Part shown: positions 44,601-52,903 of the stretch, piece by piece
Layout of the letters: every line of letters starts with the position of its first letter
Position numbering within the stretch: position 1 is the first letter of the stretch
Origin: Prevotella sp. P5-92
GTDB lineage: Bacteria; Bacteroidota; Bacteroidia; Bacteroidales; Bacteroidaceae
Direction of reading: 5' to 3'
Assembly (NCBI RefSeq): GCF_002251245.1
Contig: NZ_NPJG01000098.1
Span: forward strand, 62,001 to 126,000
DNA length: 64,000 bases
Translations under genes and position numbers: made by a program
The notes under the pieces: generated by a model
The model's input: only the letters and a program-made list of their open reading frames with translations
Told to the model about the DNA's origin: nothing
The model's database searches: none

Positions 44601-44754
44601 TGGCACTCCAGCAGTAGCAAGCCCTGGCGCCGGTATCAACTCTCTCAATGCCGACAGCAACACTTCTGCCGAAATACACACACTGGCAGGCGTTCGCGTA
44701 AGCAAGGCCTCAAAGGGTGTTTATATCATATGCAACAAGAAAATAGTTAAATAA
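41608..44754 (+). CDS. Large multidomain pectin methylesterase (CE8), GTG start
   Basis: Demethylates homogalacturonan so that lyases and GH28 enzymes can act. The GTG at 41608 gives a good signal peptide (MNQLKQIG..., cleavage after AKA); the first ATG would remove half of it. Residues about 25-600 consist of beta-sandwich-like modules of unknown binding function, including an InlB-type repeat with FRGWYAKPDGG. The CE8 beta-helix spans about 620-920, with YQDTYY (about 750), HGTVDYICGNGD (about 770, catalytic Asp) and FGRAWGG (catalytic Arg). The last 25 residues (HTLAGVRVSKASKGVYIIC) resemble short C-terminal tails of secreted Prevotella proteins. 1048 residues. Confidence 0.9.
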   Translation: MNQLKQIGVLCMLLVFSLAAKAGDVSAVWDFKNDLPAGINNATNIQGTTGEVASTVEGIALFVDATNGKLKGRGTDAQFNSGTLIRVPVKSTSDIVTVVSYPGYHYYTVGGIAADADEVNHKATTAEVSQGYVEIAGTGSSYLYSIQVLQVSPLQEKCIYSTNFTEWKDYEKKAEASETKVTWQTKYSHEELTFSIYNTQISSSNFNTGKFPNWNGGMLMAAKSADPYIITSTLASISKVHFFHGATGSNRGWKLEAKGDGDEDWVVLSDAVATTQQGSDVDVEVNRTNVQLRWTNLNASQNAYMMEIDIYGMVDMSLTPSLGNITVNGAVYAAADIFDEQPDGIFAATVEISKLQKMISESNPLTDVTASNGNIKSTDYSSDNKGNAVVTIVVEANGAEATYVLTVVYKPDFTLTYYGVSGSVIGTQTVEKDADIGNFSCDYNEEIPTSYAFRGWYAKPDGGRRFATTDVVTADFALYALVTPKETMSPDARYSYNLADQYFYADDHEAFMPEGNGKFHDGTHGWVFGEGDKLHLLVGGHAYINLGLCRYSAGDITISDAAGNVLKTMAAQVESDGQSGSYEYTGDATTLTLTFSATAYIHNVLIINDANSNIKKDDNGYFTVKAGDADNLLAVIEIANAQASADSRTKIFVPAGTYDLGKTCLTRISGNNISLIGEGMDKTIIVNAPEVANEGIGTTATILITGQNAYLQDLTLQNALDYYSAASAGRAVCLQDKGARTICKNVKMLSYQDTYYSNANKQFYWETSEIHGTVDYICGNGDVFFNKCILVCESRKKDGKNGEATITAPYTDASNTFGYIFDGCTIENKASKFNFGRAWGGVPRLAFLNTTLNQPSEIAATRFTASGMNVVADKFVEYNSVNAEGTVVSPATNIVKFVKDSKSNEMETIITSEQAASYSLDKVFTDWTPAALASQVEINSPSIADGKLSWKAVEGASAYAIVADDKVKAIVDANTTSYVVDNPEAEYAVRAANEMGGFGTPAVASPGAGINSLNADSNTSAEIHTLAGVRVSKASKGVYIICNKKIVK

Positions 44755-44773
44755 AATCATTCAAACGCTTATC

Positions 44774-44815
44774 ACCGTGGAATAGCCGTCAACGACAAGA
44801 TGGCTGTTCCACGGT
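44774..44815 (+). terminator. Strong hairpin between CE8 and pectate lyase genes
   Basis: ACCGTGGAA-t-AGCC pairs with GGCT-g-TTCCACGGT around a 14-nt loop, ending 18 bases before the lyase ATG. There is no long T-run (TTTATC), so it may be an attenuator or mRNA processing/stability element rather than a full terminator. Confidence 0.6.
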
Positions 44816-44833
44816 TTATCAAAACAAAATGAC

Positions 44834-46630
44834 ATGAAAAAGACTCTACTATCACTATCATTATTCTTGGGGACTCTTTCCCCCACCCTCGCACAGTCTC
44901 CGGCATTCCCGGGAGCTGAAGGACACGGACGTTATGTTACCGGAGGACGTGGCGGAAAGATTATTCACGTTACAAACCTTAATGATTCTGGCGAAGGCTC
45001 ACTACGTTGGGCTCTGTCCCAGTCGGGCGCTAAGACCATCGTCTTCGACGTTAGTGGTTATATCGACTTGAAGTCGCAGCTTAATGTTAGCTCCAACACT
45101 ACTATTGCCGGACAGACAGCCCCCGGCGACGGTATCACTCTTCGCTACTATACCCTCTACTTCGGCAAATGCGATAATGTCATTGTTCGATTCATCCGTT
45201 GCCGTCGTTCACAAGTGAAAGATGTCAACGACGGAGCCGATACCACATGGGGACGTAAACACAAAAATATCATCATCGACCACTGCTCATTCTCTTGGAG
45301 CATCGACGAGGTCGCTTCGTTCTACGACAACCGCAACTTCACCATGCAGTGGTGTAACATCACTGAGGGTCTGGCAAATACCGGACACAACAAAGGCGCC
45401 CATAGCTATGGAGGCATCTGGGGAGGCAAGGACGCATCCTTCCACCACAACTTCATCGCCCACGTTCAGAATCGTGCACCCCGATTCAATGGTGCACGAT
45501 ACAACTGGGACGGATATGACAAAACACTCTATGAGAACTCTATTCAGGCAGAGCGAGTTGACTTCCGCAACTGTGTGATGTACAACTGGGGTGATGGCAA
45601 CGGATGCTACGGTGGTCCTGGCGGTGGATATATCAATATGATAAACAATTACTATAAGGCAGGTCCTGGAACAAAAAACAAGACTCGAGTCACCCAGGTG
45701 TCGGTGTCTGACGCTTCAAATGGCGGCGACAATCCCTTCCCCGGCTATGCCTCACGATACTATATCAATGGTAATTACGTGACAGCAGCTTCTTCTCCTG
45801 AGAATTACGATTGGCAGGGAGTTATCTATGACTCCGGTCTATATACTATAAATAGTGAAAAATATATTGCCGATCCTAATCATTACTACGGAGAAAACCA
45901 AACATATTTGAAGAATACAAACGGAGTCGACTGCATACGCCTGAAACTTGACGAACCGATTGACGCGGGCGAGGTGACAACCCACAAGGCACAGACTGCT
46001 TTCAAGAAGGTGTTAAAATACGGAGGCGCTTCCCTCGTTCGCGACGAATGCGACAACAGATATGTGGAGGAAGCCACTAACGGAACCATCACCTATAAAG
46101 GGGCTGTAGCAAAACGCGCTGGAATCCTGGATGTCATCAATGACCCATCTGGAACAGAAGACCCAACCACGGCAAGCTTCCCAATCCTTCGTGAGGAAGA
46201 ACGCACCACAGGGTTTGATACTGATGGTGACGGAATGCCCGACGACTGGGAGGTGGCCAATGGTCTCGATCCAAACAATGCGGAAGATGCCCAGCTCACT
46301 ACCATCGACTCACAGAAGGAATGGTACACCAACGTTGAGGTCTATCTAAATAGTCTCGTGCAGACAATTATGATAGAGGGTAATAAAAACGCTGAGTCGC
46401 CAGTAAAAGAATACTATCCCGCATACCACAATGCTGACGGCACTATCGTTGAGGCTATTAACAGCAACGATACAGGTATCTCCGGTAATGTCACCGATGA
46501 CACTACGGTGGTCTCTACCACTACGTATGATGCAGCAGGTGTGGAACGCAAGAATGACGCAAAAGGTGTCACTATTCATGTTAAAACGCTTAATAACGGG
46601 GAAAAAATATCATTAAAAGGTATTAAATAA
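44834..46630 (+). CDS. Secreted pectate lyase (PL1 family)
   Basis: Calcium-dependent beta-elimination of polygalacturonate. A signal peptide occupies residues 1-20 (cleavage near LAQ). The parallel beta-helix starts with FPGAEGHGRYVTGGRGG and LNDSGEGSLRWAL, typical of Bacteroidota PL1, and includes IIDHCSFSWSIDE and the helix turn around NRAPRFNGARYNWDG with a likely catalytic Arg. A Ca-binding DxDxDG motif (DTDGDGMPDDWE, about 464-475) lies in the C-terminal part. 598 residues. Its unsaturated products suit the GH105 domain encoded upstream. Confidence 0.9.
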   Translation: MKKTLLSLSLFLGTLSPTLAQSPAFPGAEGHGRYVTGGRGGKIIHVTNLNDSGEGSLRWALSQSGAKTIVFDVSGYIDLKSQLNVSSNTTIAGQTAPGDGITLRYYTLYFGKCDNVIVRFIRCRRSQVKDVNDGADTTWGRKHKNIIIDHCSFSWSIDEVASFYDNRNFTMQWCNITEGLANTGHNKGAHSYGGIWGGKDASFHHNFIAHVQNRAPRFNGARYNWDGYDKTLYENSIQAERVDFRNCVMYNWGDGNGCYGGPGGGYINMINNYYKAGPGTKNKTRVTQVSVSDASNGGDNPFPGYASRYYINGNYVTAASSPENYDWQGVIYDSGLYTINSEKYIADPNHYYGENQTYLKNTNGVDCIRLKLDEPIDAGEVTTHKAQTAFKKVLKYGGASLVRDECDNRYVEEATNGTITYKGAVAKRAGILDVINDPSGTEDPTTASFPILREEERTTGFDTDGDGMPDDWEVANGLDPNNAEDAQLTTIDSQKEWYTNVEVYLNSLVQTIMIEGNKNAESPVKEYYPAYHNADGTIVEAINSNDTGISGNVTDDTTVVSTTTYDAAGVERKNDAKGVTIHVKTLNNGEKISLKGIK

Positions 46631-46683
46631 AGCCTGAAAGAATATTTTTCCCAGATTTATTTTCTTCTTTGAGAATTTTTGCA

Positions 46684-46691
46684 TAACTTTG
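46684..46691 (+). promoter_or_regulatory. -7 box for the exopolysaccharide cluster
   Basis: TAACTTTG 53 bases before the exporter ATG; TTTG elements nearby are not at the ideal spacing. Confidence 0.5.
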
Positions 46692-46743
46692 TACAATAAT
46701 TGTCGCAAAAGGCAGTTTATACATATATATAAAACATAACGTT

Positions 46744-49314
46744 ATGCAAAAAAACAGATTAAAAAGACTTATATTAACAATAACGATGATTGCGGCGATG
46801 GCAGGAAATGCCATCGCACAATCATCTATGACCGACGAACAAATCATCTCGTTCGTCATTAGCGAACAACAGAAAGGCACCTCCCAGGCACAGATCGTGA
46901 CAAAACTCATGCAACGTGGAGTGACTATCGAACAGATCAGGAAGGTAAGGGATAAGGTTGAAAGACAAAAAGGCGCACAAGGGCTCGGCGCGAAGGACAT
47001 TACAGGTAATACTGACCGCATGCGTGCTAATGACGTTCAGACCAAGCCCGTCAATCCACAACAAGTGTCTAAATACCAAATTGCTGGTGAACGACAGTTG
47101 CAACACACCTATGACAGCAATGATGCCGAATACATGATGATGCAGGGCGAACTCAATTCTTTTATGCCCGACTCCACTTCTTTGGCTGAGCAAGAGATGT
47201 ACGAGCGCATCATGCAAAAAAACAAGAAGAAAGTCTTCGGACGCGACATCTTCAACAATCCGCAACTCAATTTTGAGCCAAACATGAATATAGCCACGCC
47301 GCAGAACTATCGTCTCGGCCCTGGCGACAAAGTCTTTGTTGACATATATGGCGCTTCACAGAAGTCTGTAGAAAGCACCATAACTCCTGATGGGACCATT
47401 GTCATCGAGGGGTATGGTCCAATAGAGCTCGCCGGTCTCTCTGTAGATCAGGCAAACCGCAAGCTCAAGACGACACTCGGAGCACGATATAAAAGCTCAA
47501 GCATAAAACTCACCGTTGGACAGACAAAGACCATTTCTGTGAATGTGATGGGTGAAGTGGCCACACCAGGCACCTATACCCTATCAGCTTTTGCCACGGT
47601 ATTTCATGCCTTGTACATGGCAGGTGGAACCAGTGATATTGGTACATTGAGAAACATCAAGGTGTTTCGCGACAACAGGCAAGTCACCACTGTCGATATC
47701 TATGACTATATACTCAACGGCAAGATGACAGGTAACATCCGTTTGACAGAAGGCGACGTCATCGTTGTAGGCCCCTACGAGTGTCTTGTACAAATTACTG
47801 GAAAGGTCAAACGCCCTATGTACTACGAGATGAAGCAAAGCGAGAGCCTCGCCTCGCTAATGAAATATGCAGGAGGATTCACTGGCGACGCTTATCGCAA
47901 GTCTATCCGCGTGGTAAGAAAGTCTGGCAGTCTCTACTCCGTATATAATGTCGGTGAGTTTGACACCAGTTCGTTCCGTATGGCAGATGAAGACAGCGTG
48001 AGCATTGACTCCGTCATCCCCCGTTTCTCCAATATGGTAGAGATCCGTGGAGCCGTATTTCGTCCAGGCATGTATCAGGTGGGCGGTGAGGTAAACTCAG
48101 TACGTTCGCTCATAGAGCATGCCGAAGGAGTGACCGAAGATGCTTTCACTGCCCATGCCGTGATGCACAGGATGAAATCCGACCGCACCCTCCAGGTGAT
48201 ACAGGTAGATGTTGACGGCATCATGAGCGGACGTGTGGCAGATATTCCCATTTGTAACGAAGACGTACTATACATCCCAAGCAAGAGAGAACTCCAGGAA
48301 GACATGACACTTACCATACATGGTGAAGTGATGTATCCTGGTATATACAAGTATGCCGACAATTCCACCCTTGAAGATCTTGTGCTTCAAGCAGGCGGTC
48401 TAAAAGAGACGGCTTCCATCATGAAGGTAGATGTGGCACGTCGTATTGTCAACCCGAGTCAGACGGAATCCTCTGACACCATTGCCCACACGTTTACATT
48501 TGCCCTTAAGGACGGGTTCGTCATTGATGGCGAGCCAGGATTCTTGCTCAAGCCGTACGATGAGATATACGTACGTAGATCGCCAGGCTTCTACAAGCAG
48601 CAAAATGTTATGTTGGAAGGTGAAGTGATGTTTGCCGGCACCTATACCCTTTCGAAGAAAAACGAACGCATAAGTGAGGTGGTTAAGAAAGCCGGTGGAC
48701 TCAGCAACATGGCATATCCACAAGGAGCACGTCTAGAACGACGTCTTACAAACATCGAACGCAAGCGAGTGCAAGAAATAATGAAGATTCAGCGCGAGCA
48801 ACGAGAAGATGAGTTAAGGGCACAAGCCATTAAGTCTGGCAAGTCATTATCCGACCTAAAGCAGTTGGCCGCCAACGACGAGAATGCCATACCCGAATTC
48901 TATCCAGTAGGCATTGAGCTTGACAAGGCGTTAGCTAATCCTGGATCTGATGCCGATATCGTACTTCGTGAAGGCGACAAGTTGACGGTGCCTGTATATA
49001 ACGGAACGGTGAAGATAAACGGTGAGGTGATGTACCCCAATACCGTAGCATACAAAGAAGGGAAAGGGGTAAACTACTATATCGACCTTGCCGGAGGCTG
49101 CAGTTCCAAGGCAAAGAAGAGCCGCACCTATATCATCTATATGAACGGCGACGTAGCTAAGGCAGGTCGCGGAGTAAAGGTAAAGCCAGGTTGTGAGATA
49201 GTAGTGCCTCAGAAGTCGATGTCAAAGATGTCCGCAGCCGAGTCCATATCGCTCATCTCCGGCACCGCCTCCATAGCCGCCATGATAGCCACCATAGCAA
49301 ATATACTTAAGTAA
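46744..49314 (+). CDS. SLBB-domain polysaccharide export protein (Wza-like)
   Basis: Outer-membrane or periplasmic channel for exopolysaccharide. Signal peptide at 1-25 (AIAQ). Residues about 30-75 form a short helical segment; the Poly_export domain is near 180-265 (YRLGPGDKVFVDIYGAS); and five or more SLBB repeats follow (for example VNVMGEVATPGTYTL, VEIRGAVFRPGMYQV, LTIHGEVMYPGIYKY, VMLEGEVMFAGTYTL, VKINGEVMYPNTVAY). A hydrophobic helix ends the protein (ISLISGTASIAAMIATIANIL). The large size (856 residues, E. coli Wza has 379) is typical of Bacteroidota exporters. It leads the cluster and is 5 bases before wzz. Confidence 0.92.
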   Translation: MQKNRLKRLILTITMIAAMAGNAIAQSSMTDEQIISFVISEQQKGTSQAQIVTKLMQRGVTIEQIRKVRDKVERQKGAQGLGAKDITGNTDRMRANDVQTKPVNPQQVSKYQIAGERQLQHTYDSNDAEYMMMQGELNSFMPDSTSLAEQEMYERIMQKNKKKVFGRDIFNNPQLNFEPNMNIATPQNYRLGPGDKVFVDIYGASQKSVESTITPDGTIVIEGYGPIELAGLSVDQANRKLKTTLGARYKSSSIKLTVGQTKTISVNVMGEVATPGTYTLSAFATVFHALYMAGGTSDIGTLRNIKVFRDNRQVTTVDIYDYILNGKMTGNIRLTEGDVIVVGPYECLVQITGKVKRPMYYEMKQSESLASLMKYAGGFTGDAYRKSIRVVRKSGSLYSVYNVGEFDTSSFRMADEDSVSIDSVIPRFSNMVEIRGAVFRPGMYQVGGEVNSVRSLIEHAEGVTEDAFTAHAVMHRMKSDRTLQVIQVDVDGIMSGRVADIPICNEDVLYIPSKRELQEDMTLTIHGEVMYPGIYKYADNSTLEDLVLQAGGLKETASIMKVDVARRIVNPSQTESSDTIAHTFTFALKDGFVIDGEPGFLLKPYDEIYVRRSPGFYKQQNVMLEGEVMFAGTYTLSKKNERISEVVKKAGGLSNMAYPQGARLERRLTNIERKRVQEIMKIQREQREDELRAQAIKSGKSLSDLKQLAANDENAIPEFYPVGIELDKALANPGSDADIVLREGDKLTVPVYNGTVKINGEVMYPNTVAYKEGKGVNYYIDLAGGCSSKAKKSRTYIIYMNGDVAKAGRGVKVKPGCEIVVPQKSMSKMSAAESISLISGTASIAAMIATIANILK

Positions 49315-49319
49315 TAATT

Positions 49320-50378
49320 ATGGAAGAGAAGAAAGAAATGGAAGTGATAGACCTGCGGGTCGTCTTCAAAAAGATATGGTCAAGGCGGAAATTGTTCTAC
49401 AAGGTTCTGCCGATAACATTCGTGGTGTCGTGTGCATACATATTGTGCATACCAAGATACTATACGTCGAGTCTTAGCCTCGCACCAGAGATAGCAGGAA
49501 GTTCAGGGCTCGGTGGAACCTTAGGTTCGTTGGCCTCGTCATTTGGTGTTGATTTGGGAACAATGGAGACCACCGATGCCATCAATCCAATGCTTTATCC
49601 CGACTTGATGGATGACAACGGATTTGTTGTTGGTCTTTTTGATATAAGAGTTAAGAGTCAGGATGGAGAAATTGACTGTGCCTATTATGATTATCTTGCA
49701 AAGCATCAGAAAAAGGCTTTTTGGTCATATGGTATAAGTTGGGTAAAAAATCTTTTTAAATCAAAAGAGAAAAAAAAGAACAGTGGACAAATTAATCCAT
49801 ACAATCTTACTAAGAGACAGGATGATATTTGCGGTGTTATCAGAAAGAACATAAATATTAATGTCGATAAAAAGACAGCAGTAATCTCTATAAGTGTACA
49901 AGCCCAAGATGCTTTAATTAGCAAGACAATGGCTGATTCTGTAAAGGAAAGACTTCAAACATTCATCACCAACTACCGTACCAATAAGTCGCGCATCGAT
50001 GAGCATCATTATAAAAAACTCGTAGATGAGGCAAAGACAGATTACGAAAAAGCCCGCCGTATATATGGAAGTTATGCCGATGCCAACACAGACGTGATGC
50101 TTGAAAGTTTCAGGGCAAAGCAGAATGACCTTGAAAACGACATGCAGTTAAAATACAATACATATACCACGCTTATGGCTCAGTACCAAGCCGCCAAGGC
50201 AAAAGTTCAGGAGCGCACACCGGCTTTCACTCTGGTAAAGGGAGCTGCCGTGCCAATCAAGCCAACAGGTCCGAAGAGGATGCTATTTGTTGTCGGTATG
50301 TTGTTTTTGGCTTCATTAGTTACATCCTTTTTTATTTTAAAGAATGATCTAAAGCAGTTCATATTATCCTCAAAATAA
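49320..50378 (+). CDS. Wzz-type chain-length determinant protein
   Basis: Controls polymer length together with the Wzy polymerase. Wzz architecture: transmembrane helix at about 32-50, periplasmic coiled-coil region (about 200-300) and a second transmembrane helix at about 322-342. No tyrosine-kinase domain is attached. The middle of the gene (about 49620-49960) is much more AT-rich than its ends (15 of 60 G+C at 49741-49800 against 34 of 60 at 50221-50280) and encodes a lysine-rich stretch, suggesting recombination in the variable region. 352 residues. Confidence 0.9.
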   Translation: MEEKKEMEVIDLRVVFKKIWSRRKLFYKVLPITFVVSCAYILCIPRYYTSSLSLAPEIAGSSGLGGTLGSLASSFGVDLGTMETTDAINPMLYPDLMDDNGFVVGLFDIRVKSQDGEIDCAYYDYLAKHQKKAFWSYGISWVKNLFKSKEKKKNSGQINPYNLTKRQDDICGVIRKNININVDKKTAVISISVQAQDALISKTMADSVKERLQTFITNYRTNKSRIDEHHYKKLVDEAKTDYEKARRIYGSYADANTDVMLESFRAKQNDLENDMQLKYNTYTTLMAQYQAAKAKVQERTPAFTLVKGAAVPIKPTGPKRMLFVVGMLFLASLVTSFFILKNDLKQFILSSK

Positions 50379-50385
50379 TAACCCA

Positions 50386-51963
50386 ATGGATAGTTGGGAA
50401 AGCATTTGCCCGAAAATTGACAACGTATTGTTCAATATTATCATGGATAAAAACAAAAGAATAGTTTATAATACTTTAGCCCAACATATTAGAGCTATCT
50501 TAAGCATCGGCATGTCTCTTTTCTCGACAAGATACATCCTCATGGCTTTGGGCAACTCTGATTTTGGCATTTTCTCGCTCATCGGCAGCACGGTGGCCAT
50601 GCTGGGATTCATCACCAACGCATTGGTGGTAACCACCCAACGGCACCTGTCGTTCAGCCATGGCGCAGGACAAGAGGCTGAAACCAAAGCCATATTCTCC
50701 AACAGCATGTTTGTGCATCTGATGATGGGAATTGTATTGGTTATCGCACTCATGGCCCTGGAGCCAATCCTGTTCAACGGCATACTGGAGATAGAGGCCA
50801 ACCGCGTGGCCTCAGCACAGCATGTGTATTTCGTTGTCATTCTCATGCTCTTCCTCTCTCTGGTAACAGCCCCCTTCAGGGCACTTTTCATAGCAAGGGA
50901 AAACATCATATACATTTCCATCATCGATACCCTTGACGGCGTATTGCGACTTACATTGGCCATTCTGCTGTTATATGTCAATACCGACAAACTCATCACC
51001 TACACTTGGATGATGCTGTCTATCTCGGTGTTCAACCTGCTGGCTTTCTCGCTCTATGCCAAAAGACATTTTCCCGAAACATGCCTGCTGCCCCAACGCA
51101 AGGACATCAGCAAGCAAACCATCATAAAGATCCTCGACTTTGCCGGATGGACATGCTACAGCACAGGTTGCATCATCGGGCGCACACAGGGCATGGCCAT
51201 TGTGCTGAACAGTTTTTTCGGCACCATCATCAATGCGGCATACGGCATTGCCTCGCAAGTGCTCAACTCCATCCAGTTTGTATCACAGGCCATTCTCAAT
51301 GCCATGAGTCCGCAAATCATCAAGGCTGAAGGCAAGAACGAGCACAGCCACATGCTGTCACTTGCCCAACAGTCATGCAAATACTCGTTTCTGCTGCTGG
51401 CACTTATCGTCATCCCGGTATCTTTCGAAATCTCGTCTATCCTGACCTTGTGGCTTGGCAAGACCCCATCGGCAACAGCAGAAATATGCCGTTTCGTGCT
51501 CATCACATCACTCATCGACCAAACCACCATCGGTCTGGGCATTGCCAACCAGGCCACGGGCAACATACGCAATTACTCGCTGACCATCAACACCATCAAG
51601 GTGATGACATTGCCCATTGCCTATCTGGCCTTGTATGAGGGATATGGACTATCGGCCGCCATGTGGTGCTATGTTATCGTTGAGGGAGTGTGTGCCCTCA
51701 CCCGCCTACCCTTCCTGAAATATTCAGCAGGATTGTCCATCAGGAAATTTGCCCGACAAGTGTTTGCCAAACTCATTCCCTCCACCATGTGCATTCTGGC
51801 CACCAGCTATCTCTGCACGCATTTCATCCATTCCTTGTCGGGGTTCAGGTTCTTGCTCACCGTTATGCTGTCGGCACTGGCTGGCCTCGTGTGTATATGG
51901 GCCACAGCCATGGACAAGCAGGAAAGAGAAACCGCCCTTAGAATCATCAAGAACAAAAGTTGA
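50386..51963 (+). CDS. Polysaccharide flippase (Wzx/MATE-like)
   Basis: Predicted to flip lipid-linked repeat units across the inner membrane. A 525-residue polytopic protein with about 12-14 hydrophobic helices and the polysaccharide-synthesis-protein pattern (STRYILMALGNSDFGIFSLIG, in part; later TTQRHLSFSHG). An ATG at 50443 (MDKNKRIVYNT) matches the usual start of the family better; the reported start adds 19 residues of uncertain reality. From about 50500 the sequence is clearly GC-richer than wzz's centre. It is 7 bases after wzz. Confidence 0.9.
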   Translation: MDSWESICPKIDNVLFNIIMDKNKRIVYNTLAQHIRAILSIGMSLFSTRYILMALGNSDFGIFSLIGSTVAMLGFITNALVVTTQRHLSFSHGAGQEAETKAIFSNSMFVHLMMGIVLVIALMALEPILFNGILEIEANRVASAQHVYFVVILMLFLSLVTAPFRALFIARENIIYISIIDTLDGVLRLTLAILLLYVNTDKLITYTWMMLSISVFNLLAFSLYAKRHFPETCLLPQRKDISKQTIIKILDFAGWTCYSTGCIIGRTQGMAIVLNSFFGTIINAAYGIASQVLNSIQFVSQAILNAMSPQIIKAEGKNEHSHMLSLAQQSCKYSFLLLALIVIPVSFEISSILTLWLGKTPSATAEICRFVLITSLIDQTTIGLGIANQATGNIRNYSLTINTIKVMTLPIAYLALYEGYGLSAAMWCYVIVEGVCALTRLPFLKYSAGLSIRKFARQVFAKLIPSTMCILATSYLCTHFIHSLSGFRFLLTVMLSALAGLVCIWATAMDKQERETALRIIKNKS

Positions 51964-51968
51964 AAGAA

Positions 51969-52889
51969 ATGAACAGTACGATCAAAAACATATTAGGAAA
52001 CGCTTATCCCGTCATACAGAAAAATATCTTTAGGATGATTGGGACCATTTCGCCGAAGACCCTTGCTTCTATCCAATACCAAAGAGGATTCGGCAGGAAA
52101 ATTGACTGGAATGACCCCAAAGACATCAACGAAAAAATCAACTGGCTCAAATTCAACACCGACACCACGGCATGGACCACCTTGGCCGACAAATTCCGTG
52201 TCAGAGAGCATGTGGAACGCATGGGGCTGGGCAATATGCTGGTCAAACTGTATGGGCATTGGGATGATGCCGAAGACATCAATTGGGATGCCCTTCCCCG
52301 GCAGTTTATCATGAAGACCAACAACGGTAGCGGCGAAGTGTTCATCTGTAAGGACAAAGCCGAAATCGACACTGCTGCATGGACAGCAGCCTTCAAGACA
52401 CAGCTTGCGGTGAAGTTTGGTCGCAGCATGGGTGAACCGCATTACAACCGCATCAAGCCATGCATCATCGCCGAAGAACTGCTCGACTGCCGGAAACAAC
52501 CCATCCCCTCATCGTCACTCATCGACTATAAGATATGGTCTTTCGACGGAAAGCCAGCCTACATCTGGGCGTGCTACAATAGGACACATGCTTCGGTGCA
52601 GGTGGCCCTGTACGACCTCGATTGGAAATTCCATCCAGAATACAGCATATCCACCCCACACTACATATTGGCCGACAAACCCATGCCCAGGCCAAAATCA
52701 TTAGACCAGATGCTACATGCCGCAGCTGTGCTGTCGAAAGGATTTCCCGAACTGCGGGTAGATTTATACGAGGTGGATGACAAGCCCTACTTCGGCGAAC
52801 TCACCTTCTCCTCGGCAGCTGGATTCAACGATTTCTATACCCCGGAATTTCTTAGGATTCTTGGCGACTTGACTATACTCAACAAGTAA
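51969..52889 (+). CDS. TupA-like ATP-grasp family protein
   Basis: Member of the TupA-like ATP-grasp family common in capsule and exopolysaccharide clusters; TupA itself links glutamate to glucuronate in teichuronopeptide. Visible elements are the conserved N-terminal segment DPKDINEKINWLKFN, the ATP-grasp-like IMKTNNGSGEVFICKD, ELLDCRKQPIPSSSLIDYKIWSF (in part) and VDLYEVDDKPYFGELTF near the C-terminus, with the metal-binding acidic residues. The ATG at 51969 was chosen over a TTG at 51960. 306 residues. It may add an amino acid or other acyl group to the glycan; the substrate is unknown. Confidence 0.85.
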   Translation: MNSTIKNILGNAYPVIQKNIFRMIGTISPKTLASIQYQRGFGRKIDWNDPKDINEKINWLKFNTDTTAWTTLADKFRVREHVERMGLGNMLVKLYGHWDDAEDINWDALPRQFIMKTNNGSGEVFICKDKAEIDTAAWTAAFKTQLAVKFGRSMGEPHYNRIKPCIIAEELLDCRKQPIPSSSLIDYKIWSFDGKPAYIWACYNRTHASVQVALYDLDWKFHPEYSISTPHYILADKPMPRPKSLDQMLHAAAVLSKGFPELRVDLYEVDDKPYFGELTFSSAAGFNDFYTPEFLRILGDLTILNK

Positions 52890-52903
52890 GGAGGCAACAA
52901 AGC

